NCBI GenBank assembly: GCA_022072505.1
Contig: JAJVHU010000013.1
Location: 186,001 to 250,000, forward strand
DNA: 64,000 nucleotides
Direction of reading: 5' to 3'
Origin: Phycisphaerae bacterium
Lineage (GTDB): Bacteria; Planctomycetota; Phycisphaerae; UBA1845
Shown here: positions 15,474-25,400 of the stretch, in pieces
Layout: each line of letters begins with the position of its first letter
Numbering within the stretch: the stretch's first letter is position 1
Position numbers and translations under genes: made by a program
The notes under the pieces: generated by a model
Database searches by the model: none
Seen by the model: only the letters and a program-made list of their open reading frames with translations
Told to the model about the DNA's origin: nothing

Positions 15474-16472
15474 ATGCGTCTGCTGGTCACGGGCGGCGCG
15501 GGCTACGTCGGCAGTCACTGCGTGCGCGAGCTGGTGCGGGCGGGACACGAGGTCGTCGTGCTGGACGACTTCTCGGCGGGGCACCGCGCGGCGATCGATC
15601 CGAACGCGCGCTGGGTGGACGGGGACATCGCCGATCGCGCGCTGCTGGACGCGCTGCTGCCGGCCGAACGTTTCGACGGCGTGCTGCACTTCGCCGCGTT
15701 CCTCGACGTCGGCGAGTCCGTCCGCGAGCCGCTGAAGTATTTTCGCAACAACGTCGCGGGTTCCGTCGTCCTCCTTGAGGCGATGCGCGACCACGGCGTT
15801 CGACGCCTCGTGTTCAGCTCCACCTGCGCCACTTACGGCGTGCCTCCGGGCGTGCCGATCGTCGAGGACATGCCGCAGATCCCGATCAATCCTTACGGCC
15901 GGACAAAACTCGCAATTGAGTGGGCGCTGCGCGACAGCGCCGCGGCGTGGGGGCTGGGCGCGTGCGCGCTGCGTTACTTCAACGCCGCCGGCGCGGCGTC
16001 CGACGGCGCGATCGGCGAGGATCATCAGCCGGAGTCGCACCTGATCCCCCTCGTCCTCCAGGTCGCGCTCGGGCAGCGCCCCCACATCGGCATCTTCGGT
16101 GACGACTACCCCACCCCCGACGGAACCTGCGTCCGCGACTACATCCACGTCGAGGATCTCGCGGCGATCCACCGCATCGCGATCGAGTCGCAGACCCCCG
16201 GGATCTTTCGCGCCTACAATGTCGGAACCGGCGTCGGATGCAGCGTGCGCGACGTGATCGAAGCCGCGCGCCAGGTCACCGGACACCCGATCCCGTCCGT
16301 CGTATCCCCGCGGCGCGAGGGCGACCCGCCCCAGCTTTTTGCCGACCCCTCGAAGGCGAAGCGCGAACTCGGCTGGCAGGCGAAGATCCGCGACATCCGC
16401 ACCGTCCTTCAGACGGCGTGGCGCTGGCACCAGGCGCACCCGAGGGGCTACCGCGACCTGTCGGAGAGTTGA
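15474..16472 (+). CDS. galE: UDP-glucose 4-epimerase
   Basis: The enzyme interconverts UDP-glucose and UDP-galactose using tightly bound NAD. The 332-residue short-chain dehydrogenase fold has the nucleotide motif GGAGYVG (residues 7-13) and the catalytic set Ser115/Ser116-Thr117, Tyr141 and Lys145 (YGRTK). The galactose-epimerase pieces DYPTPDGTCVRDYIHVEDL and YNVGTGVGCSV are characteristic. It starts immediately after the small protein gene and is convergent with the RdgC-like gene, with only 16 bp between stops. Confidence 0.93.
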   Translation: MRLLVTGGAGYVGSHCVRELVRAGHEVVVLDDFSAGHRAAIDPNARWVDGDIADRALLDALLPAERFDGVLHFAAFLDVGESVREPLKYFRNNVAGSVVLLEAMRDHGVRRLVFSSTCATYGVPPGVPIVEDMPQIPINPYGRTKLAIEWALRDSAAAWGLGACALRYFNAAGAASDGAIGEDHQPESHLIPLVLQVALGQRPHIGIFGDDYPTPDGTCVRDYIHVEDLAAIHRIAIESQTPGIFRAYNVGTGVGCSVRDVIEAARQVTGHPIPSVVSPRREGDPPQLFADPSKAKRELGWQAKIRDIRTVLQTAWRWHQAHPRGYRDLSES

Positions 16473-16488
16473 TCGCCTCCGGAACCGA

Positions 16489-17688
16489 TCAGGCGGACGC
16501 CCGTTGCGGTCCGCGCACGTCCGACGCGACCTCGCGCATCGCCCACGCCCGGACGCCGCTCCAGGTCCGGCTCCACCCGCTTCCGAGGCGCAGACGCAGA
16601 AACTCGGCGTACATCGCGTCCAGCGTGTCCGCGACGAGCCGGAGGGTCATGAAGCGCTCCTCCAGGACGGCTGCGGCGTCTTTCTCGTCGGACCGCGGCA
16701 GCGTCAGTCCGCTGACGGTGAACTGTCGTCCATCAAGCGTGAATGCCGCTTCCTCGCCGCCGATGACCGCCAGGAGACTCAGCTTCGTCGGCTGCTTGCC
16801 CGACGCGAGCGCCGCGCGAGCCTCCGCCGATGTCGCGGGCGCGTCGGCGCGGATCGACAACCGGCCGGTCACGCCGCGCTCGCACTCGAGGCTCAGCGAC
16901 TTGTGCAGGACGAACTCGACGTCCTTGCCGGCGCCGATCGGACACAATCCCTCCGCGTCGTCGCGCAGGTTCCAGAGGTAGGTCAGGAACTCCCGACCGA
17001 GGTACGTGCGGTCATGCGCATCCAGCGCGCCGACGTCGAATCCGGCGGCGCCTTGCGGAGGCGGCGCGACGTACTCCGGAACGCTCTCCTCGAACGCGCT
17101 CATCAGCCCCAGCCGCTGCGCGACGCGGAATGCGACTTCTTCCGAATGCGCGGGAACCAGGCTGATGTCGAACGTATCCGCGCAAAGCGTCGTGAGACAG
17201 TCCGCCGCCGACGCCGACGGGCTGCCGAAGTATGCGGCGCCGTCCGCCCAGTCGATCAGCAGCGGCGTCGCCGACACCCGCCGGAACACGCCCTCTTTCG
17301 CCTCCTGCTCCGCGCGGGCCAGCGCCGCCTCTTTCGCTTCCTTCTTCTGTGACCGGGTGAGGAACTCCCGACCGGTGTCCGCCAGACGCGACGCTTCCTC
17401 CATCATGCGGTAGCTGCGCACGATCGCCGGCGGCGCGCCGATCCGGTCCACGCGCAGCGCGACATACGTGAACCGGCCGACCGTCACGCCCGATTCCGAC
17501 GAGAAATCCGTGTCGAACAGATGCGTCGGCCGGATCCAGCCGAGTTCCAGCCCGTCGCGCGCCGCCGTCGCATGACGTCCAAAAGCGTGCTCGGCGAGCG
17601 CCGACAGCAGGCTCCCGCTGAACGACTCCGGGTGACGCCCGGCCATCAGGAAACGTCGAAACGAGATCGGTCCGGATGCAAATCCCAT
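16489..17688 (-). CDS. RdgC-like recombination-associated protein
   Basis: The 399-residue protein shows the RdgC layout: an N-terminal beta region with LGWIRPTH, a helix-forming charged stretch after PPAIVRSYRMM containing FLTRSQKKEAKEAAL, then VFRRVSATPLLIDWADGAAYFGSPSASAADCL and SLVP. RdgC proteins form DNA-encircling dimers that restrain RecA loading. The order of these blocks matches E. coli RdgC but identity is low by eye and the protein is about 100 residues longer. The ATG is at 17688. The next gene is divergent. Confidence 0.6.
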   Translation of the reverse strand: MGFASGPISFRRFLMAGRHPESFSGSLLSALAEHAFGRHATAARDGLELGWIRPTHLFDTDFSSESGVTVGRFTYVALRVDRIGAPPAIVRSYRMMEEASRLADTGREFLTRSQKKEAKEAALARAEQEAKEGVFRRVSATPLLIDWADGAAYFGSPSASAADCLTTLCADTFDISLVPAHSEEVAFRVAQRLGLMSAFEESVPEYVAPPPQGAAGFDVGALDAHDRTYLGREFLTYLWNLRDDAEGLCPIGAGKDVEFVLHKSLSLECERGVTGRLSIRADAPATSAEARAALASGKQPTKLSLLAVIGGEEAAFTLDGRQFTVSGLTLPRSDEKDAAAVLEERFMTLRLVADTLDAMYAEFLRLRLGSGWSRTWSGVRAWAMREVASDVRGPQRASA

Positions 17689-17947
17689 CGTTGCGCCCCG
17701 AATGCCTGATCGTGAGGCGGGTCGTTCGCCCGCCGGACTCCCCGCGCCGTCGCACGACCGTCGCGCGCCGCTTGACGACCCCGGACGCTACGCCCTTCCG
17801 GTTGGAGCGCCAAGGCGTCGCCGCCCCTGCTTTTCATCCCTGTGTTGTGAAGATTCTGTCAGGTTCGACGTAAACATCGGCCTGCGGAGTTCGTCCTTGA
17901 CGGCGGAACAGATTGCTCACAATTTCTCAACCGCAGGGGGACTTCGG

Positions 17948-18838
17948 GTGACCGTCGAACTGCCGGAAATAAGCGCCGCCACGGACGAAAAAGTGAAGTC
18001 CGCTTCTGCGTCGCCTGATCCGGCTTGCGCCGACCAGATCGCCGAGGACGTATACTGTCCCGCATGCGCGTACAACCTCCGCGCCCTGATCAGCGACCGC
18101 TGCCCCGAGTGCGGTCTCGACATCGCGTTCATCCGGTCCGCCGAGTCGCAACTGCCCTGGATCCACCGCAACAAGGTCGGACGGGTCCGCGCCTACCTGA
18201 TGACGATCTGGATGGTGCTCTTCCGGACGAAGCACTTCTGCCTCGAGATGAGCAGACCGGTGAACGAGGTCGAGGCCCGCCGCTTCCGCCGCGTGACGAT
18301 CGCCCTGGCGTTTGCTCCGTTTCCCGCATTCACCGCGGCCCTGGCGTGGCTGCGCCCGGACGGGTACGCCGCCTTCGTCGGATTCGGTGGATACACGTTC
18401 GCCGTCGCGGCGCACGCGGCGATCCTGGCGGCGATCCTGACTGTCACGGCCGTGCCGTATTACGTCATCCGTCACCCGGACATCGCGCTGAACCGGCAGA
18501 AGCGCGCCGCCGCCCTGACGCTGTATTGCGCCGCGCCCCTGAGCCTGACGGGCGTCGCCGGCGCCCTGGCGATGGCCGGCGTCGTCTGCTCTCGCGTGAA
18601 CAATCGAGACTGGGATCTCGCGTGGTACACGGCGGCCGCCGGCGTCCTTCTGATCCTCGCCGCCGTCACCGTCTTTGACGTGCAGCGCGTCATCCGCTGG
18701 ATGCTCGGCGGCGCGCGGCGCTCGTGGCCGATCATCCTCCGACTGTATTGCTTCGGCGGCCTCGCCGCGTTCCTGTGCCTCGTCGGGCTTCCGGCGGCGA
18801 TCGCATTCCTGATGATCGTGGTTCACAGCCTTTCTTGA
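17948..18838 (+). CDS. Zinc-ribbon multi-pass membrane protein
   Basis: I start at the GTG at 17948 because AGGGGG lies just upstream; the frame is open further upstream without a good site. Residues about 37-60 form a short zinc ribbon (CPACAYNLRALISDRCPECG), a hallmark of many planctomycete membrane proteins of unknown function. After a charged linker come about five hydrophobic segments (FAPFPAFTAALAWL, FAVAAHAAILAAILTVTAVPYYVI, LYCAAPLSLTGVAGALAMAGV and two more to the C-terminus). No catalytic motif is visible. It is divergent from the RdgC-like gene and convergent with the next gene. Confidence 0.7.
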   Translation: MTVELPEISAATDEKVKSASASPDPACADQIAEDVYCPACAYNLRALISDRCPECGLDIAFIRSAESQLPWIHRNKVGRVRAYLMTIWMVLFRTKHFCLEMSRPVNEVEARRFRRVTIALAFAPFPAFTAALAWLRPDGYAAFVGFGGYTFAVAAHAAILAAILTVTAVPYYVIRHPDIALNRQKRAAALTLYCAAPLSLTGVAGALAMAGVVCSRVNNRDWDLAWYTAAAGVLLILAAVTVFDVQRVIRWMLGGARRSWPIILRLYCFGGLAAFLCLVGLPAAIAFLMIVVHSLS

Positions 18839-18882
18839 GGCCGCGCTGCGGTCGGAGAGCGAACGTGTGACGCAGGCGCCGC

Positions 18883-20442
18883 TCAGGGTTCGGCGGACGC
18901 GGCGCGCGCTTTCAAGCCCTGTGACAGATCCAGCGGCGGTCGCGGACGGTCGCCGTTGAGGTAGAAGAGGATGTCGCTCGCTGCATCATCGCGCCGGCCG
19001 TCGTCCAGCCTCTTGTCCTGCCCACCGTCGTCCGCGCCGTTCGGACCAACGCTGTAAAGGAGCGGCGGCACAGCGTCCGGCGCATACCGGATCGGTTGCC
19101 CAGGCTCGCAGAAGGGATCCTCAGGAACCGCCGGGAGGTATTCGGGAACGAGCGCCTCCAGCGACGCCGGACGACGCCCGTGATCCACCTCGTACATCCG
19201 GATCGCCAGCGCCGCGGCCGCCATCCGACGATCCGCCCGCACGCGATACTCTCCGATCAACGTGCCCTCGACCCTCCACATCATCGTCTCCGAAAGCAAC
19301 CGTGACGCTCGCTCCACCTGTGAGTTCACCTCGTCGACAGTCTCAGCCGCCGAGTTCGGATCGAACCCGATGATCGCCATCGCCTCGCCATAAGTGGCGA
19401 GGCAGCCCGCATCCCGGACTCGCATCACGCGCTTCATCGCCTTCACCGCATCCAGATCAAATGACGGACCGATGACCCACCGCAACGGCCGACCGGAAAG
19501 CGGCGCCGCGATGCCCATCCCCGCCGCGAAACCCGGGGTGCCGAAACTTGCCGCAAAGTCATAAAGCACCGCCCGCTCCGTGTTCATCGCGCGCCGCCAC
19601 GCCGTGATCATCCAGTCTTCATCCAGCAGCCGCGCAATCTCCGCCCGGATCTGATCGCGCGTCGCCGAACGACCGGCGACGGAAGAACCATCTCTCCTTT
19701 GATCTTCCTCTCCACGCTCCTGTGAGGACTCGATCTGAAGGTCATGCACGACAAACTCGATCGCGGAGCAGCACACCGCCTCACAGACCCCTGAGACCAT
19801 CAGATTCAATGCGAACGTCGCCCTGCCCTCGGTAAACCGACGATGCACCGTGTGCAGATCCGCCAACGTCTGCATCATGCCCTCGTCATCGCCGATCACA
19901 TGTTGAGACACGCCGATCCGGATCACCGAGCGACTCAGGTGTCGAGTCCACGAGAGCGTCGGCAGCAACGTGTTCACGGCCGGACTCGCAATCCGCACGC
20001 CCCAGTCGCACTCCGTCATCGCTGACGCCCGGCGCAGCTCCGCCAACATGCCTGTGTTGGCCTCGACGACGAGCCGCGCGTCGCCGGGGTACGCCCGGGC
20101 CCAGCGAAAATCATCGAAGTAGTACGTCCCGACGACCTGCATCGCGTCCGGCACGGCGATCATGCCCGCGGCTTTCTGATACGCCGTCGCCGCGTTCTCG
20201 TCGTCGGGCACGGCGCGCGGAGGCAGGAAGTCCTCAAGGTAGACCGGTTCCCCAGCCGCGCGGTACGCTTCGACGGCGCGAGTCAAACGCTCATGCGCCA
20301 CCGCCCCCCACCAGACCCGCACCCCCAGCAGCAGCGCCCCCGCCAGCCCGACGCCCGCCCACGCCCGACGCCAGACGCGCCGCCGCCGCGCGTCCCACGC
20401 CGCGACAACCGGATCACTCGGTAACGAAGACCCAACGCCCAT
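18883..20442 (-). CDS. Membrane-anchored protein with GspG-like C-terminal segment
   Basis: The product is 519 residues from the ATG at 20442 (AGGG upstream). An Arg-rich N-terminus precedes one membrane segment (AGVGLAGALLLGVRVWW). The large middle part is helical and unrecognised. The last 120 residues read like the C-terminal part of type II secretion major pseudopilins: IRMYEVDHGRRPASLEALVPEYLPAVPEDPF, IRYAPD, LLYSVGPNGADDGGQ. Fusions of this segment to membrane proteins occur widely in planctomycetes. No secretion gene is adjacent, so its function is unknown. Confidence 0.7.
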   Translation of the reverse strand: MGVGSSLPSDPVVAAWDARRRRVWRRAWAGVGLAGALLLGVRVWWGAVAHERLTRAVEAYRAAGEPVYLEDFLPPRAVPDDENAATAYQKAAGMIAVPDAMQVVGTYYFDDFRWARAYPGDARLVVEANTGMLAELRRASAMTECDWGVRIASPAVNTLLPTLSWTRHLSRSVIRIGVSQHVIGDDEGMMQTLADLHTVHRRFTEGRATFALNLMVSGVCEAVCCSAIEFVVHDLQIESSQERGEEDQRRDGSSVAGRSATRDQIRAEIARLLDEDWMITAWRRAMNTERAVLYDFAASFGTPGFAAGMGIAAPLSGRPLRWVIGPSFDLDAVKAMKRVMRVRDAGCLATYGEAMAIIGFDPNSAAETVDEVNSQVERASRLLSETMMWRVEGTLIGEYRVRADRRMAAAALAIRMYEVDHGRRPASLEALVPEYLPAVPEDPFCEPGQPIRYAPDAVPPLLYSVGPNGADDGGQDKRLDDGRRDDAASDILFYLNGDRPRPPLDLSQGLKARAASAEP

Positions 20443-20500
20443 GACCCTGCCCCGCCGCACCGGCCGTAACCCCGCCGCCGCAGACGCGACGACGCAATCT

Positions 20501-20567
20501 CAAAACCGAGCCGCGCCCGTAACGAAGCGCTCTTTTCCCAACCTCCGCCGCAGGTTCAGCAACAGCG
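20501..20567 (+). repeat. Element B dispersed repeat, copy 2 (near full length)
   Basis: The copy opens CAAAACCGAGCCGCGCCCG, then TAACGAAGCG CTCTTTTCCC, and ends with CAACAGCG. This is the same order of blocks as in the 53-kb tandem copies. Confidence 0.8.
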
Positions 20568-20614
20568 CATACGTCGTCCGCGGCGGCCGTTTGTTAGTCA
20601 CGCAAGGCGAGGAC

Positions 20615-20709
20615 TCACCCGGAAACGTTTGCCGCCAGCCACGCCTCGATCCGCTCCACCGCCCGCTTCTCGTTCTCCGCGGCGCAGCAGTCCGTCGAAA
20701 AAGGATAAC
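20615..20709 (-). pseudogene. Possible 3' remnant of a degraded gene
   Basis: On the minus strand a frame ending at the TGA at 20617-20615 reads RYPFSTDCCAAEN, then EKRAVERIEAWLAANVSG. This has ordinary protein composition, unlike the shadows around it. Upstream it runs directly into a palindromic repeat and loses any protein-like character. I infer the tail of a gene whose body was lost or interrupted. The family is not recognised. Confidence 0.3.
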
Positions 20710-20946
20710 GCCTCCCTCCGGGAGGCGAGTTTCGCCCGGGAAAAACCGGCATCACGAAAGCCGATCGCAAGTTCTTCAACAGGCTGTTAGCCCCGGCAGG
20801 GGCGCTGGAAAACAGCCCAGCACGTCAGGGCTGGGAAGCCGTCGCGGAGGATCCGGAAGTCCCGGAGGGACGACAGAAGTTCGCAAGGACGCAGAAGCGC
20901 CGCGCGCCGCGGCGCACCGGAGTCAGAGGGAGATTCAGGTGACGAT

Positions 20947-21327
20947 TCAGGTCAACGCGGATCCGTCGTCGAAGACGAACTCCAGCCCGACGTAGTAGTC
21001 GCTGCGCAAACGCGTGCAATGCCGCACGACCGCCCGACCGTGAAGGCTCAGTTCCGGCTGATGCACGGCGACCTGAAGCTCGGTCCCGCGCTCATAAGCG
21101 TCGTCGCAGCGCACGCCCGCCCCGCCCATGCTGATGTTCTCGCACGTCCCGAAGCGATGTTCCTCCCCGCCGTCCGCGGAAGGAACCCAGATCTCAACCG
21201 CGCCCGGAAAAGGCCAGCGCGGCGCTCGGCGGCGACCGAGGTCTGACGGGTCCGCCGCCAGCCCGCGCATCCGAAAAAGGCGCTGAAGCGCCTGTTGACT
21301 GATCGGAACGATTTCGCTGACTTTCAC
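20947..21327 (-). CDS. PilZ-domain protein
   Basis: The 126-residue protein has the PilZ c-di-GMP-binding pattern: GRRRAPRWPF near residue 30 (the RxxxR-type element), then CENISMGGAGVRC matching the D/NxSxxGG element, and YYVGLEF closing the barrel. It probably acts as a cytoplasmic c-di-GMP effector. The start is a GTG at 21327 with AAGGAG 7-12 bp upstream. FolP lies upstream in the same direction with about 125 bp between them. The target process is unknown, and no flagellar, pilus or cellulose genes are in the window. Confidence 0.8.
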   Translation of the reverse strand: MKVSEIVPISQQALQRLFRMRGLAADPSDLGRRRAPRWPFPGAVEIWVPSADGGEEHRFGTCENISMGGAGVRCDDAYERGTELQVAVHQPELSLHGRAVVRHCTRLRSDYYVGLEFVFDDGSALT

Positions 21328-21452
21328 CGGGCGTCTCCTTCGGCGGCGCTCCGCGCGCCCGGTTCAGCCTACGATTCGGATCCCGCCGCGGTGCATGCCC
21401 CGACGCGCGTCTTCACGAAAACCCCCGCCTCGCGCCGCTTCCGCCGCCAGCG

Positions 21453-22295
21453 CTATCGGACCGCCTCCGCGATCGCGCCGATCATGCGCACCACCTGCAC
21501 CGTCGGACCCACGTCATGCGCGCGAATCAGCGCCGCCCTCGACCACGCCGCGGAAGCCGCGCACGCCAGCGACCCGTAAAGCCGCGCGCCCGCATTTTCT
21601 TCCCCCGTGACCGTCCCGATAAAACGCTTGCGCGAAGCCCCCACCACCACCGGCAGGCCCGTCGCCGCAAAGCGCGGCAGCGCTGCCATCAATTGCAGGT
21701 TATGCTCGTGCCGCTTGCCGAAACCCAGTCCGGGATCAATAAGAATCCGCTCCCGCGCGACCCCCTGCGCCTCCGTCCACGCCGCACGTTCGACCAGGTA
21801 CGCCAGCACCTCCCCCGCCACGTCCGCGTAGTAAGGCCCGCCGTCGCGCTGCATATCGGCCGGTGTCCCGCGACGATGCATGAGAATGACGTTCGCCCCC
21901 GACTGCGCCGCGACTCGCGCCATCTCCGGGTCGTCGCCCAGCGCCGAGACATCGTTGATCACGTCCGCTCCCGCCCCGATCGCCGCCTCCGCCACCCGCG
22001 CCGACCGCGTGTCGATCGAGATCGCCGCGTCCCCGTCCGCCGCCCGCAACGCCCGGATCACCGGCAGCACCCGCCGAAGCTGCTCCTCTTCGCCGACCGG
22101 CTCCGCCCCGGGCCGCGTGGACTCGCCGCCTACGTCGATGACGACGGCGCCTTCCGCGATCATCCGCAACGCGTGCTCCACCGCCGCCCCGACATCGGTG
22201 AAGCGCCCGCCATCGGAGAACGAATCCGGCGTGACGTTCAGAATCCCCATCACCCCCGGTCCGCGCCCCGCGTCGATGCTTAACGGTCTGATCAC
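21453..22295 (-). CDS. folP: Dihydropteroate synthase
   Basis: The enzyme condenses 6-hydroxymethyl-7,8-dihydropterin pyrophosphate with p-aminobenzoate in folate synthesis and is the sulfonamide target. Signature motifs are MGILNVTPDSFSDGG, DVGGESTRPGA, IDPGLGFGK and VGASRKRFIG. Starting at the GTG at 22295, which has GAGGGGAC just upstream, gives 280 residues, normal for the family. The frame continues upstream to 22376, but that extension is encoded by a GC-rich repeat and is probably not translated. It lies downstream of valS in the same direction. Confidence 0.92.
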   Translation of the reverse strand: MIRPLSIDAGRGPGVMGILNVTPDSFSDGGRFTDVGAAVEHALRMIAEGAVVIDVGGESTRPGAEPVGEEEQLRRVLPVIRALRAADGDAAISIDTRSARVAEAAIGAGADVINDVSALGDDPEMARVAAQSGANVILMHRRGTPADMQRDGGPYYADVAGEVLAYLVERAAWTEAQGVARERILIDPGLGFGKRHEHNLQLMAALPRFAATGLPVVVGASRKRFIGTVTGEENAGARLYGSLACAASAAWSRAALIRAHDVGPTVQVVRMIGAIAEAVR

Positions 22296-22424
22296 CCGTC
22301 CCCTCGGACCCCAAAGCTCTGCTTCGCCCCCACCCCCGGACCACGAAGCCCTGCTTCGCGCCCGATGTCCCCGCATCTGACGACGAGACCGCGCCGTCGG
22401 CGACGCACGCTCGCGCCACGGGGT

Positions 22425-25400
22425 CTACCCCAGCTCCGCCAGATGCTCCTTCAGCGCCTCCCGATGCGCCGCAAGCTCCGCCAGCCGCCGCCGCTCGGAC
22501 TCCACCAGCTCCGGGTCCGCGTTCGCCACGAACTTCTCATTGCGAAGCCGACTCTCCTTCCCCGTGATCTGCTTCTCAACGTCGGCCAGTTCCTTCGTCG
22601 CCCGCGCCCGCTCCGCCGCGTCGTCGGTGATGCCCGGCACGTACACGCGCAGCGACCCCGCGCGAAGGCTCCCCGCGTTCTTCGGACGCGACGCCTGCGC
22701 CGAGCCCTCCGGAACGACGGTCACTTCGCCCACCCCGGCCATCCGCTGAACGATATGCACCTGTGCCCGGAAGCTTTCCACCTGGCCGGGCGGAAGCACG
22801 ACGACGGCGCTCACCCGGTCCTTCGGCGACACCTTGCACGCGGCGCGCAAGTCGCGCACCGCCCGCACCACGTTCTGAAGCTGCGCGAACACCTCGAGAA
22901 TCTGCGCCCCGCCCGCGACCTGCTCCAGCGCGGGATGCCCCTCCGCCGGTGGAAACGCCGCCGTCGCCAGCAGCGCCTCCCCCGCGTGTTCCGCCCCCCC
23001 CGGATCCGGAAGCTCCGCCAGTCCCGGCAACCCCCGACGCGGCACGATCTCGTTCAACTGCCGCCAGAGTCGCTCCGTGATGAAGGGGATGATCGGATGA
23101 AATAAACGCAACGTCTGATCCAGGCAGAACGCCAGCACCTGTTGAGCGACCTCCCCCGAGCCGCGGGCTTCAGCCCGCGCGATCGCGCCGACCTCCCCCG
23201 AGCCGCGGGCTTCAGCCCGCGCGATCCCGCGAGGGTGAGGGTGCGCCGCGTCTTGCGAGAGATCCTGACCATCCTCGATATTGTCCCCGGACGTGGATTC
23301 GCGCGGGCTGAAGCCGCGCGGCTCGGACATCCGCCCCTTCGTCAGCTCGATGTACCAGTCGCACAGGCTGTCCCAGAAGAAATCGCGCAGCTCCTTCACC
23401 GTCGCGGAGAACTGGTATTGCGACAACAGCTCATGCACGCGCCGGCACGTCTGCGACAGTCGGGCAAGAATCCACCGGTCTTCCGGCAGCAAATCCGAAG
23501 GCTCGATCCGGCGGTACGGCGTCCCCTCCAGATTCATGAACGCGAACCGCGCCGCATTCCACAGCTTGTTGCAGAAGTTGCGCCCGATGTCGAACTTCTC
23601 GGAGGTCTCCCGGCCCAGACCCAGTTGTTGTTTCACGTCCGCGTCCGCCCACTGCGTGGCGAACTCCTTGCCGCATTCCTTGTGACTGCACTTCACGCGA
23701 TGCACGTCGGACGGTTGCAGTCCGCGTTCGAGCTTGACCCCGCGCGACTTGCGGTTCTGCTCCTCGTTCTTGATCGCCAGGGCCTGGTCTGTGAGTTTGC
23801 CGCAATGCGCGCAGACATAGTTGACCGGCATGCGGATGTCCTGCGTCTCGGTGGTCATGTCGGCCATCGTATAACGCAGGGCGTCCGCCCCGTGCGTGTG
23901 AATGATGTCCACCGGGTCCACGCCGTTGCCCTTCGACTTGCTCATCGTCTCGCCGCGGCCGTCGAGAATCTTCGGGTGGATGTACACGTGGTCGAAGGGT
24001 TTCCGCCCCATCGCGTACAACCCGAACATGACCATCCGCGCCACCCAGTTGGTGATGATGTCCCGCGAGGTGCAGAGCACGGTCGTGGGGTAATACTGCT
24101 TCAAATCCTCCGTCTCCTCGGGCCAACCCAACGTGCTGAACGGCCAGAGCGCGGAGGAGAACCAGGTGTCGAGCACGTCGGAGTCTTGAGTCAAGCCTGC
24201 GTCTTCGGCATGACGAATTGTCCGATCCGATCCCGGCATTCGATCGAGATCGTCGGGACACGCATCTGAGAATCCCAAGGCGTGCGAGCTCCTGACATAT
24301 TCTTGTTTCTGAACCTCCGAAGGTGGGATATCTACACTAGGGCATAGAATAATCCTGATCGCTCGATCCCCGAATCTAAGCGCCTCATCAAGGGCTTCCC
24401 AGCCCTCAAGGCCAACTCCGGAAGTGAGCCGCCACTCATTTTGACCCTCGATTTCCTGAATAATGATTACATCGCCATACGAGACTTCAAACACATAAGA
24501 TAATTCTTCATTGACCGTTCGGTTTGGTTCATAACTGGCGTCGCGAAGGAGTTCGCTTAACCGCATTTGTGTGGACCATATAGGAATCCGATGTCCCCAC
24601 CACAACTGCCGGCTGATGCACCAGTCGCGTTTTTCGCCGAGCCAGTCGAGATAGGATTTCGCGTAGCGCGAGGGGAACACCTGGATCCGACCTTCGATCA
24701 CTTCGTCCATCGCAGCCTGGGCGAGACCCGAGCCGCGGGCTTCAGCCCGCGCGAACGTACGAGTTTGAGTGTGCGCCGCGTCTTGGAGGGAGTCTTGACT
24801 CTTCGCAAAGTTCTCGCCGGACGTAGATTCGCGCGGGCTGAAGCCGCGCGGCTCGCCGGACGTAGATTCGCGCGGGCTGAAGCCGCGCGGCGCCGCGCGG
24901 TCGGGAGCGCGTTCAAAAAGATCGATCGCGTCCGGCGCGTCAGTGTCGAACGACCAGAGACATAGCGGATGTTCCTGACTCTTGACGTACTCGAGGGCGG
25001 CCGTCAAATCCGATCCGGCGCGAATCCGGCGACGCGAACCGCTTTTCGTCCACCATCGCGGCGAATTCCCCAGCACAAACGCTTTCCCGAGTTGGAATGA
25101 CGCATAACCCTTGAAAAGCTGCAGAAGCTCCTGACCGTGCTGCGCGGCTTGACAGAGAATATGCACATGATTCGCCATGACCGCGACGGCCAGCGGCTGT
25201 ATCGCGTGGCGATCGCACGTCTCGGCGATGCACTCCATCACACGGCGCGCTTGTTCCGGCGTCAGCCAGACCGCCTCGCCTTCCATCCGTTCAAGGGCCG
25301 TCGAGCGGCGTTGCTGATCCTCGTCGTCGTAAGGCTCCCCCGGGAGATTCCGCAGCTCTTGTCGTCCGGTCACTCGTTCGGCCCGTGAAACGGACCCCCG

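Larger units (their letters stand above)
20443..20946. other. Intergenic region with element B, short palindromes and a possible gene remnant
   Basis: The 504 bp between two leftward genes hold element B (20501-20567), a possible 3' gene remnant (20615-20709), the palindrome CGCCTCCCTCCGGGAGGCG near 20709, and a cluster of small dyads at 20790-20880 (GCCCCGGCAGGGGC, CCCAGCACGTCAGGGCTGGG, GTCCCGGAGGGAC). No intact gene is supported. Confidence 0.65.

Noticed and set aside
22296-22376. N-terminal extension of FolP to 22376
   Set aside because: Encoded by a repetitive GC-rich stretch (GAAGCAGGGCTTCG and GAAGCAGAGCTTTG); GAGGGGAC before the GTG at 22295 and the family length support the shorter form.
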